Shown in pieces: positions 44,626 to 51,358 of a DNA stretch of 51,358 nucleotides. The stretch comes from Neptuniibacter marinus. GTDB taxonomy: Bacteria > Pseudomonadota > Gammaproteobacteria > Pseudomonadales > Balneatricaceae. The position numbers were made by a program, and so were the translations under genes. Within the stretch, counting starts at the first letter, position 1; every line of letters begins with the position of its first letter. The stretch is taken from NCBI RefSeq assembly GCF_001597725.1, contig NZ_LUTR01000024.1:1-51358 (forward strand). Direction: 5' to 3'. The notes beneath the pieces were generated by a model, which did not search any database, was not told the origin of the DNA, and saw only the letters and a program-made list of their open reading frames with translations.

Positions 44626-44655
44626 TTAACATGTATAAATAATACATAATATAAA
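44626..44655 (+). promoter_or_regulatory. nnrS promoter with NsrR-like operator between -35 and -10
   Basis: The -35 is TTAACA (44626-44631) and the -10 is TATAAA (44650-44655), 18 bases apart. Between them ATGTAT (44631-44636), five bases, ATACAT (44642-44647) matches the core of the NsrR palindrome (ATGYAT-N5-ATRCAT). The NO-sensing repressor would block the promoter directly. Confidence 0.6.
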
Positions 44656-44700
44656 AATAGATCCCTAGTATAACACTAGAGTCCTTCAGCGGAGATTTCG

Positions 44701-45879
44701 ATGATTCAATTACAGGAACGCAGAGAACCTTCAGCTTTCTCGCTTTTCAATCTAGGCTTTAGGCCATTTTTCTTAGCCGGAGCTGCCAGCGCTGTTATCC
44801 TAATTACTCTTTGGCTTGTTATATATAGCCAAGGTTACCAACCTCATTATTATGATTTAGCTATCACTTGGCATGCTCATGAGATGATATTTGGATTTAG
44901 CATTGCCATCATTGCAGGTTTTCTGCTCACAGCCGTTCGCACTTGGACTAATGTACAAACCCTGTATAGCTGGCCCTTAGCAGCGCTTTTTTTAGTGTGG
45001 CTCTTAGCTAGGCTACTCCCTGCATTTGAAAGCATACCCAAAGCAGTCATCGCTATTACAGATTTAATCTTTATACCTCTCGTTGCCATCAGCATCGCTT
45101 GGCCCATTATTAAATCCAAGAACTATAGAAATTTTCTATTTCTCCCTATTCTTTTCGCCTTTTTTATCGCTAATTTACTCATCCATCTAAATCTAATGGG
45201 CATAACAGAAGACACTATAGCAACAGGCATTCAATTAGGTTTATTTCTGATTGTTATGATCATTAGCATTGTCGGCGGACGCGTTATACCCTTTTTTACA
45301 GAAAAAGGGGTCGCAGGCACTCAAAGCAGAAAGTTTCCAATAATTGAACGCTCAATTATTCCGATGACCGCCATTTGGGTTATATCTACGCTGACCAGCT
45401 ATACGGGGGTTATTGTTTTTTTCAGTGCACTTGTTGGGCTGATGAATTTAATTCGGCTCGGCGGGTGGTTCAGTAACAAAATATTTACTGTACCACTGGT
45501 TTGGATCCTTCAGCTTAGTTATCTTTTTATCACTTTTGGCTATCTACTTTATGCTTTAAGCACCTTAAACTTGGTTAATCAGTCTATCGCTTATCATGCG
45601 TTTGCTACCGGGGGGATTGGCGGACTTACCTTAGGGATGATGTCTAGGGTCTCCCTCGGCCATACAGGACGAATGCTAACCGCTGGCCCAATGATAATAT
45701 CTGCATTTGTATTACTTATACTCTCTGCGGTATTCCGTATCAGCATTGATATACTGCCCTTACCCTACATGAGTACTTTGCACATTTCTGGCAGTCTTTG
45801 GGTTATCGCTTGGGTTTTATTCTTAATTAAATACACAACGATTCTAATCAAACCAAGAGTAGATGGGATCTACGGATAA
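44701..45879 (+). CDS. nnrS: NnrS family membrane protein
   Basis: NnrS is a heme- and copper-containing membrane protein tied to nitric oxide stress and denitrification in proteobacteria. The 392-residue protein has about 12 hydrophobic helices. Family landmarks are LGFRPFFLAGA near the N-terminus, WHAHEMIFGF with two metal- or heme-type His, VGGRVIPFFTEKGV and the C-terminal GGIGGLTLGMMSRVSLGHTGR (in outline). It stands alone between convergent and divergent neighbours, with a strong bidirectional terminator. An NsrR-type operator in its promoter agrees with an NO response. Confidence 0.92.
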   Translation: MIQLQERREPSAFSLFNLGFRPFFLAGAASAVILITLWLVIYSQGYQPHYYDLAITWHAHEMIFGFSIAIIAGFLLTAVRTWTNVQTLYSWPLAALFLVWLLARLLPAFESIPKAVIAITDLIFIPLVAISIAWPIIKSKNYRNFLFLPILFAFFIANLLIHLNLMGITEDTIATGIQLGLFLIVMIISIVGGRVIPFFTEKGVAGTQSRKFPIIERSIIPMTAIWVISTLTSYTGVIVFFSALVGLMNLIRLGGWFSNKIFTVPLVWILQLSYLFITFGYLLYALSTLNLVNQSIAYHAFATGGIGGLTLGMMSRVSLGHTGRMLTAGPMIISAFVLLILSAVFRISIDILPLPYMSTLHISGSLWVIAWVLFLIKYTTILIKPRVDGIYG

Positions 45880-45908
45880 AAAAAGGCCTCATATGAGGCC
45901 CTTTTTTA
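45877..45908. terminator. Bidirectional terminator between nnrS and acuI
   Basis: AAAAAAAGGCCTC, ATAT, GAGGCCCTTTTTT. The 16-base core GGCCTCATATGAGGCC is a perfect palindrome with A and T runs outside. It serves the convergent genes on both sides. Confidence 0.93.
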
Positions 45909-45918
45909 ACCTTAAGGG

Positions 45919-46902
45919 TTATGCATTAAGATCAATAACAACACGGCCCTTTACTTGACCATTAGTGATTTTCTCTGCGTATTCAGGCACATTATCTAAA
46001 GCAATTATCTGAGCAATTTCACCTAAAGCATTCTCTGGTAACTGAGTCAGTAAGCGTTGCCAAGCCATATTACGACGCTCGTAAGGGCAACTAACCGAAT
46101 CGACACCTTGAAGGCGCACATTACGTAAAATAAAAGGCATAACAGTAGAAGGGAGTTTAAAACTAGCCGCTAAACCACAAGCGGCAACAACACCGCTATA
46201 ATTTGTTTCAGCAATCATTCTAGCTAGTATAGTATCACCCGCTGTATCAATAGCCCCCGCCCATCTCTGTTTCTCTAAAGGTCTTGGCGGCTGAGCCATC
46301 TCATCGCGACTCAAAATTTCACTTGCACCTAAACCACGCAGGTAACCTTCAGTCTCAGCACGCCCAGTAATCGCTGCTACCTGATAACCGAGTCCAGCTA
46401 ATATCGCGACTGCAACACTCCCTACTCCACCCGCAGCACCACTCACCACTATAGGACCACTCTCAGGTGTTACTCCGCCCTCTTCTAAAGCCATAACACA
46501 TAACATAGCAGTTAAACCGGCAGTGCCTATTTGCATAGTACGAATCGGATCCATACCTTCAGGCAAAGGTACCAACCAATCAGCTTTCAAACGCGCATAC
46601 TGGGAATATCCGCCCCAATACATTTCACCTACGCCCCACCCCGTTAAAACAACCTTATCTCCCTTTGAATAACGCGCATCTGCACTATCTTCGACAGTAC
46701 CGACTAGGTCTATTCCAGGCACCATTGGGAAATTGCGAATGATTTTACCTTTACCTGTAACAGCCAGACCATCTTTATAGTTCAACGAAGAGTAATCCAC
46801 TTTTATAAGGACATCTTCTTCCGGTAGGTCGCTCATCGCTAACTGCTCAATAGCAGACGTTGTTTTACCTTCATCTTGTTTCAAAACCAGTGCTTTGAAC
46901 AT
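45919..46902 (-). CDS. acuI: Acrylyl-CoA reductase AcuI/YhdH (MDR family oxidoreductase)
   Basis: The enzyme reduces acryloyl-CoA to propionyl-CoA with NADPH, a detoxifying step of DMSP and 3-hydroxypropionate catabolism in marine bacteria. From the start at 46902 (GGAG upstream) it has 327 residues: SSLNYKDGLAVTGKGKI, FPMVPGIDLVGTV, LTGWGVGEMYWGGYSQYAR, the cofactor motif SGAAGGVGSVAVAIL, CGLAASFKLPSTVMPFILR and GVDSVSCP, all YhdH/AcuI hallmarks. A GntR/FCD regulator is divergent, and its likely operator lies 34 bases upstream of the start. Confidence 0.93.
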   Translation of the reverse strand: MFKALVLKQDEGKTTSAIEQLAMSDLPEEDVLIKVDYSSLNYKDGLAVTGKGKIIRNFPMVPGIDLVGTVEDSADARYSKGDKVVLTGWGVGEMYWGGYSQYARLKADWLVPLPEGMDPIRTMQIGTAGLTAMLCVMALEEGGVTPESGPIVVSGAAGGVGSVAVAILAGLGYQVAAITGRAETEGYLRGLGASEILSRDEMAQPPRPLEKQRWAGAIDTAGDTILARMIAETNYSGVVAACGLAASFKLPSTVMPFILRNVRLQGVDSVSCPYERRNMAWQRLLTQLPENALGEIAQIIALDNVPEYAEKITNGQVKGRVVIDLNA

Positions 46903-46933
46903 ACTAATCTCCGTTGAACGCTTCAATAAGTTA

Positions 46934-46948
46934 ATTTGTCATACAAAT
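46934..46948. promoter_or_regulatory. GntR/FCD-type operator between acuI and its divergent regulator
   Basis: ATTTGT-CAT-ACAAAT is a perfect palindrome whose core TTGTCATACAA fits the TNGTNNNACNA consensus of FadR-subfamily regulators, the class of the divergent gene at 47040. Confidence 0.65.
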
Positions 46949-47039
46949 ATAAAATACTATAAATATTGAATCAATAGGCTATAATTAAATTTATCTTCTA
47001 CCTTAGGTTAGTAAAGAATTTAAACGAGCGGAGTAAAAG

Positions 47040-47771
47040 GTGAATTTAGAGATAGGGCCAATCAACAAAAGCAGCTTATCAAAACAGGTAGCTGACCAGC
47101 TTCAAGAGGCAATTTTAGAAGGTACTCTGAAAGCCGACGACCGACTTCCCACAGAGGAGGAGCTCGCGCAACGCTTCCAAGTATCTCGCCCAACTATCAG
47201 AGAAGCGCTTAAAAGATTAGCCGCAAAAAACCTCATCCGCTCACGCCGCGGCCCAACGGGAGGGTCCTTTGTCAATCATTTAGGAACAAATGAACTCAGT
47301 GACCACTTAACCACCGCCACCACCCTTTTTGTCAGTATGAATGATGTCTCATTAGATGAGATCAGCAGCACTCGGCTTGAAATGGAAAGTTACTGCTTTC
47401 GCCTTGCCTGCCAACATCGTACCGAAGAGGACCTTAAACGATTAGAACAGCACCTCATCTATCAAAAAAATAAAAATATCAGCCCTGAAGAATTCTGTGC
47501 AGCAGATGTTCGTTTCCATCGTGCAATTGCGGATTCCAGTCACAATAAAATGCTGAGCTTTATTATGTACACTCTAATTGAAGCACTTCAACCTGTATCA
47601 AATATGATCGCTTACAGGTTTAGAGAAAGAGAAATCATTACCAGTCAGCACGAGAGAATATTTAACGCTATCAGCAATCAAGACAGAAAATTAGCTTGCG
47701 CTATTTTAGAAGAACAGATTAATTACCTGCAGCAATTACATGAAGAAGCCCAAGAGAACCACCAACAATAA
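47040..47771 (+). CDS. GntR family (FCD/FadR-type) transcriptional regulator
   Basis: The 243-residue protein has an N-terminal winged helix (about 10-75: VADQLQEAILEGTLKADDRLPTEEELAQRFQVSRPTIREALKRL in outline, then SRRGPTGGSFV). It has an FCD ligand domain (about 95-225) whose probable metal ligands are in ADVRFHRAIADSSHN and SQHERIFNAI. FCD regulators respond to carboxylates or acyl-CoAs. The GTG start is preceded by GGAG. The divergent acuI and a consensus-type operator between the genes suggest it controls acuI and itself, perhaps sensing acrylate, acryloyl-CoA or a related acid. Confidence 0.9.
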   Translation: MNLEIGPINKSSLSKQVADQLQEAILEGTLKADDRLPTEEELAQRFQVSRPTIREALKRLAAKNLIRSRRGPTGGSFVNHLGTNELSDHLTTATTLFVSMNDVSLDEISSTRLEMESYCFRLACQHRTEEDLKRLEQHLIYQKNKNISPEEFCAADVRFHRAIADSSHNKMLSFIMYTLIEALQPVSNMIAYRFREREIITSQHERIFNAISNQDRKLACAILEEQINYLQQLHEEAQENHQQ

Positions 47772-48032
47772 CAAAGCATATGATGAGTTCCGAAAAGCTA
47801 GTTCCTTATATAAAGCACCAAAAAAACACCTAAACGACTACAAAAAGTAGAATGCTCAAACCATAGGCATCACGCAAGATTTGTTTTATGCTAAGCACTT
47901 ATTATACAACAGCCAAAACAAGCAATTTCTGCTACTCAAACTAAGCTCTGGGCTGCCTAAAATAGGGAGCAACTCTGTAGAATGAATGGCATAGTGTATC
48001 AGTTAATATTCGCAAGTTATTAAGGAGATCCC

Positions 48033-48557
48033 GTGGAAGATTTATGGTTAATCAGCATTATTTCTTTACTTATAGGTGCTGTTATCGGCTTTTTAATGGG
48101 GCGCTCAGGCAACACCTCTAATCGCCAAGCAGAACTTACTGAACAATTAGACAGTACAACCAAAGAGCTTGAGAACTATAAAGAAGAGGTCAATGAACAC
48201 TTTGAAAAAACAGCTGCACTAGTTAACAACCTCACCAACAGCTATAAAGAAGTTCATGAGCATTTAGCAACCAGTGCCGTAGATTTATGTAAAGCAGGTA
48301 CCATTGATCTCGCCTTAGAACCGGCTATGCATGCAAAAATCGAGAGTCAGGACAATGAGTCTGAAGAACCTGCTGAAAAAACAGAAGAAGTTACAGCTGA
48401 CATTCCTCGAGACTACGCACCCAAAAGTCCTGAAGATGAAGGCACCTTATCTGAAACCTTTGGTCTGAAAGAAGAAACCGCTGAGGAAGAGCCTACTAAA
48501 GAAGGGAATGAATCTACTACAGCGGAAATAGTACCTCCTATTGCCAAGAATAAATAA
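48033..48557 (+). CDS. zapG: YhcB/ZapG family (DUF1043) membrane protein
   Basis: The 174-residue protein has one N-terminal transmembrane helix (about 4-24, IISLLIGAVIGFLMGRSG) and a coiled coil (about 32-75) ending in NSYKEVHEHLATSAVDLC, the conserved YhcB core. A long acidic Glu/Thr-rich tail follows. E. coli YhcB/ZapG takes part in cell division and envelope growth. The GTG start is preceded by AAGGAGA. As in other gammaproteobacteria it lies close to a DegS/AlgW-type protease gene. Confidence 0.9.
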   Translation: MEDLWLISIISLLIGAVIGFLMGRSGNTSNRQAELTEQLDSTTKELENYKEEVNEHFEKTAALVNNLTNSYKEVHEHLATSAVDLCKAGTIDLALEPAMHAKIESQDNESEEPAEKTEEVTADIPRDYAPKSPEDEGTLSETFGLKEETAEEEPTKEGNESTTAEIVPPIAKNK

Positions 48558-48725
48558 GCCATCATCCTTTTATCTCGGCACCAGATTTTCGTATATCAAT
48601 TAAAGGTTGCGCTATTTTTAGCCCAGCCTTTTTTTGTATTTATTGCTTTTCCACGAGCAAAAAAACAGAAAAAACTGCACAATAACCAAGTCCCCTCTGG
48701 AGTGTTTTGCTAAACGACTAATCCA

Positions 48726-49064
48726 TCAGTGGGCGGATAAGAATAAATGACGAACATAACCACTATTTGTAGGTCTTATTAAACGGCCAATCTCTAAGCC
48801 ATTGTGCAACAAGATCAAAGTTGGCCAAAGCTTAACTTTAAATGCTCGTCCCAACGGCTTACCCTTCCCATCATATAGTTTGATATGGGTAAGCTCAGGG
48901 TGATCTTTTAACTCCTCCTGCACTATCGGCTGTGCTAATTGACAATGCGGACACCAAGGCGCACCAAACTCAAGTAGAATATTTCCCGGCATCTCATTAA
49001 TTTGCTCAAGAGTCGGCGCTTCTTCTAAATAATTTGCGTTAATTTCAGTTTGACCTCTACTCAT
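48726..49064 (-). CDS. Thioredoxin-like protein with WCPHC active site
   Basis: A short N-terminal extension precedes a thioredoxin fold: NILLEFGAPWCPHCQLAQPIVQEEL in outline, then LYDGKGKPLGRAFKVKLWPTLILLHNG with the cis-Pro (KLWPT). The CPHC active site (instead of CGPC) is DsbA-like and more oxidising, but there is no signal peptide, so the protein acts in the cytosol. The start at 49064 (112 residues) follows GAGGGG; longer frames to 49142 lack a ribosome site. No partner is evident. Confidence 0.85.
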   Translation of the reverse strand: MSRGQTEINANYLEEAPTLEQINEMPGNILLEFGAPWCPHCQLAQPIVQEELKDHPELTHIKLYDGKGKPLGRAFKVKLWPTLILLHNGLEIGRLIRPTNSGYVRHLFLSAH

Positions 49065-49186
49065 ATAAATTAAACCCCTCATATTTATTAAAATTAACCG
49101 AAAAAACGCCATGCTATGACTCCCACCGTTATAACAGAACAATACACTGCCTCTAAGTCAGACAAGCTTTAGACGGTTAATTTAGT

Positions 49187-49948
49187 CTATACAGGATTAT
49201 CTATCTCTATATAGTGATGCTCTATACCAAAATGCAGCGCAAGCGCCTCTCCCAGTGCTTGCACACCATACCTTTCGGTGGCGTGATGCCCAGCGGCAAA
49301 GTAATGAATACCATTCTCTCTAGCACTATGGACTGTAGGCTCAGAAATTTCACCTGAGATGTAAGCATCCACCCCTAAATCCACTGCTTTATCTATATAG
49401 CCCTGAGCGCCTCCTGTGCACCAACCAATCGTTTTAATCTTATGCTCGCCCCCACAAATCAATAGAGGTTCTCGTCCTAAAATAGAACCTATATGCTCTG
49501 CTAACTGCTCTGCAGTAAAGGTACGCTGGAACTGGCCAATATTACCAATACTCCGAGGGTTATCAGGCTCCAGCCCTGACAGTATTTCAATCCCTAAGCG
49601 TTCTGCCAATTGCGCATTATTACCCAGTAACGGATGTGCATCTAAAGGTAAATGGTAAGCGATCAAACTGATATCATGGTCAAGTAACGCCTTAATCCTT
49701 TTTTTCTTAATTTTAGTAATACAACTATCTTCACCTTTCCAAAAAAAACCATGATGAACCAAAATAGCATCCGCCTTCTCAGCTATAGCTGCCTCAATCA
49801 GCGATTGAGATGCTGTCACACCAGAAACCAGCTTACCTATGACCTCTTTTCCCTCCACCTGAAGGCCATTGGGACAATAGTCTTTAAACTGCGATGGCTC
49901 CAAAAGAGCATCGATATAATTCATTAAATCTTCACGTTTCACTGACAT
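49187..49948 (-). CDS. Nif3-like dinuclear metal-centre protein (DUF34/YbgI)
   Basis: The 253-residue protein (from the start at 49948) contains CPNGLQVEGKEVIGKLVSGV, the metal-binding LVHHGFFWKGED with two His, and YHLPLDAHP. It ends with the conserved YISGEISEPTVHSARENGIHYFAAGHHATERYGV in outline, which supplies further His and Glu ligands. The family forms toroidal hexamers with two metal ions per subunit; suggested roles include GTP cyclohydrolase-like and metal-chaperone functions, and none is settled. It is divergent from the AlgW/DegS-type protease gene, as in pseudomonads. Confidence 0.92.
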   Translation of the reverse strand: MSVKREDLMNYIDALLEPSQFKDYCPNGLQVEGKEVIGKLVSGVTASQSLIEAAIAEKADAILVHHGFFWKGEDSCITKIKKKRIKALLDHDISLIAYHLPLDAHPLLGNNAQLAERLGIEILSGLEPDNPRSIGNIGQFQRTFTAEQLAEHIGSILGREPLLICGGEHKIKTIGWCTGGAQGYIDKAVDLGVDAYISGEISEPTVHSARENGIHYFAAGHHATERYGVQALGEALALHFGIEHHYIEIDNPV

Positions 49949-50025
49949 TATTATCTTATCCATTCACAAAACTTTAATACGCCGTATAATTCTATGCTTA
50001 TTCTGGGTAATTGATTACATAAGAC

Positions 50026-51174
50026 ATGCGTAAATTAAATTTTCTTGTTTGGCCGGTTCTAGCAGGAGTTCTCGTAGCGGTGTTACTTCTACAGCTATTC
50101 CCCAGCCTACTTTCATCAGAATCTCAGGCTATAAAATTCAGAGAAGCCCCCACTATACCTAAGAGTGGCATAGGGCTAGGACCAGTCTCATATGCTGATG
50201 CTGTCGAAGTTGCCGCACCAGCGGTTGTAAACATTTATACACGTACTATTATTCAACAGAAAGTACACCCTCTCTTCAATGACCCTTTCTTTCGTAACTT
50301 TTTTGATGCTGATAGCATCCCCCAACAAGAGAGAATCCAATCAAGCTTAGGCTCTGGCGTTATCCTTACCTCCCAAGGGTATATAGTTACTAACAACCAT
50401 GTAATCACCGGCGCCGATAGTATTATAGTTGCGTTAAAAGATGGCCGTGAAGCTGTAGCTGAAGTGATTGGCACCGATCCTGAAACAGACTTAGCCGTTC
50501 TAAAAGTTGCCATGGAAGACCTTCCTAGTATTGCTCTAACCCAATCAGATAATAGCCGAGTGGGTGATGTTGTTTTAGCCATCGGCAACCCTTTTGGCGT
50601 CGGCCAAACGGTAACTATGGGAATTATAAGCGCAACAGGCCGTCATAGTTTAGGCATCAATACTTATGAAGACTTTATCCAAACAGATGCTGCCATCAAT
50701 CCAGGCAACTCTGGTGGTGCACTAATCGACGCATACGGCAACTTAATTGGTATTAATACAGCTATATTCTCAAAATCGGGTGGATCCCAAGGCATTGGGT
50801 TTGCCATTCCTTCCAATTTAACAAAACAGGTTATGCAAGATCTGATCAAATATGGAAGGGTTGTACGTGGCTGGCTGGGGATTGAGATTCAGGAATTAAC
50901 ACCGAAACTAGCTGAATCCTTTGGCCTTAAAAACATGCAAGGGCTTATTATTGCGGGCGTATTTAGAAATGGACCAGCACACTTAGCAGGGCTTCAGCCT
51001 GGCGATGTTATGTTAACGATAAATAAACAACCCATAATGAACGGTAGAAAGTCTATGACTGAAATCGCTCGTTTCAAACCCGATGAAAGCATAGATATTG
51101 AAATACTTAGAGATGGTGAAAAACTTTCTTTCAAAGCGGTGATTGGTGAACGACCTAGAACACAAGAGCAATAA
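50026..51174 (+). CDS. algW: AlgW/DegS-type periplasmic serine protease
   Basis: The 382-residue protein has an N-terminal membrane anchor (about 8-26), a trypsin-like domain with triad His125 (VTNNHVITGAD), Asp155 (DPETDLAVL) and Ser229 (NPGNSGGA), and one PDZ domain (about 285-375, GLIIAGVFRNGPAHLAGLQPGDVML in outline). One PDZ and a retained anchor mark the DegS/AlgW class rather than DegP/DegQ. DegS/AlgW starts envelope-stress signalling by cutting the anti-sigma factor RseA/MucA when its PDZ domain binds misfolded porin C-termini. Neighbours yhcB and nif3 support this. A terminator follows. Confidence 0.93.
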   Translation: MRKLNFLVWPVLAGVLVAVLLLQLFPSLLSSESQAIKFREAPTIPKSGIGLGPVSYADAVEVAAPAVVNIYTRTIIQQKVHPLFNDPFFRNFFDADSIPQQERIQSSLGSGVILTSQGYIVTNNHVITGADSIIVALKDGREAVAEVIGTDPETDLAVLKVAMEDLPSIALTQSDNSRVGDVVLAIGNPFGVGQTVTMGIISATGRHSLGINTYEDFIQTDAAINPGNSGGALIDAYGNLIGINTAIFSKSGGSQGIGFAIPSNLTKQVMQDLIKYGRVVRGWLGIEIQELTPKLAESFGLKNMQGLIIAGVFRNGPAHLAGLQPGDVMLTINKQPIMNGRKSMTEIARFKPDESIDIEILRDGEKLSFKAVIGERPRTQEQ

Positions 51175-51226
51175 AATAAAAAAACAGGCATTCGCCCACT
51201 GCTGTCCCACAATTTTTTAATCATAA

Positions 51227-51258
51227 AGGGATCCTCATCTGAGGGTTCCTTTTTTTTC
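51227..51258 (+). terminator. Terminator after the AlgW/DegS-type gene
   Basis: AGGGATCCTC, ATCT, GAGGGTTCCT: a ten-pair stem with two U-G wobbles and a tetraloop, followed by a run of eight to nine T. Confidence 0.92.
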
Positions 51259-51358
51259 GCTCTGGCGGTGACGGGTTTAGTAACTCTTTCAGAGCTTTTC
51301 GTTCAAATAAGCTTAGTTGAAGAATCCGCATTACTCTCTGTACGGTCCACCCCTTTTT

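Overview
The window looks like chromosomal DNA from a marine gammaproteobacterium of the Oceanospirillaceae type (Neptunomonas, Amphritea or Neptuniibacter-like). This is inferred from low-40s GC judged by eye and a Pseudomonas/Oceanospirillum-style gene set: groESL with fxsA, class I fumarase, algW-nif3-yhcB, ampG, cobUTC, a PduO-type adenosyltransferase, acuI, and a PhoX plus phytase-like pair. No rRNA, tRNA, CRISPR array, insertion sequence or prophage was seen. The genes are compactly packed and almost all are intact.

Layout. 1-5320: a secreted protein of unknown function, a membrane J-protein, a lipoprotein, a TetR regulator and a fumarylacetoacetate-hydrolase-family enzyme. 5321-9776: the most interesting block. 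Two tandem secreted EF-hand proteins are followed by a three-hairpin RNA-like element and by glrK-qseG-glrR. The EF-hand promoter region carries a TGTC-N10-GACA site (the motif I know for GlrR), an IHF-like site and a sigma54 -24/-12 element. 9800-16129: a DnaT-like plus lambda P-like replication pair, a CBS protein, purU, an AMP-phosphorylase-family enzyme coupled to a PRPP-synthetase-like enzyme, and AlkB. 16223-21605: a GAF-PAS-PAS-GGDEF-EAL protein, a small conserved protein, a cytochrome c and fumarase. 21923-28584: a UbiA-family prenyltransferase, trhP, thpR, a membrane coiled-coil protein, groEL-groES behind a sigma32 promoter, and fxsA.

28989-38640: an SDR reductase; divergent phoX and a phytase-like esterase, each with its own Pho box ten bases before a -10; a DUF2057 protein and a porin; ampG; a small protein behind a Fur-like palindrome; and yajQ. 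38789-46902: panE, a cobalamin adenosyltransferase, a Cys-rich secreted protein, an HDOD-GAF gene broken by a one-base frameshift, cobC-cobT-cobU, nnrS behind an NsrR-like operator, and acuI. 47040-51174: a divergent GntR/FCD regulator with a matching operator, yhcB/zapG, a thioredoxin-like protein, a Nif3-family protein and an AlgW/DegS-type protease.

How the parts work together. Several local circuits can be read from the DNA: GlrR/sigma54 to secreted Ca-binding proteins and possibly an sRNA; PhoB to two extracytoplasmic phosphatases; NsrR to NnrS; FCD regulator to AcuI; Fur to a small unknown protein. All operator assignments rest on motif matches read by eye.
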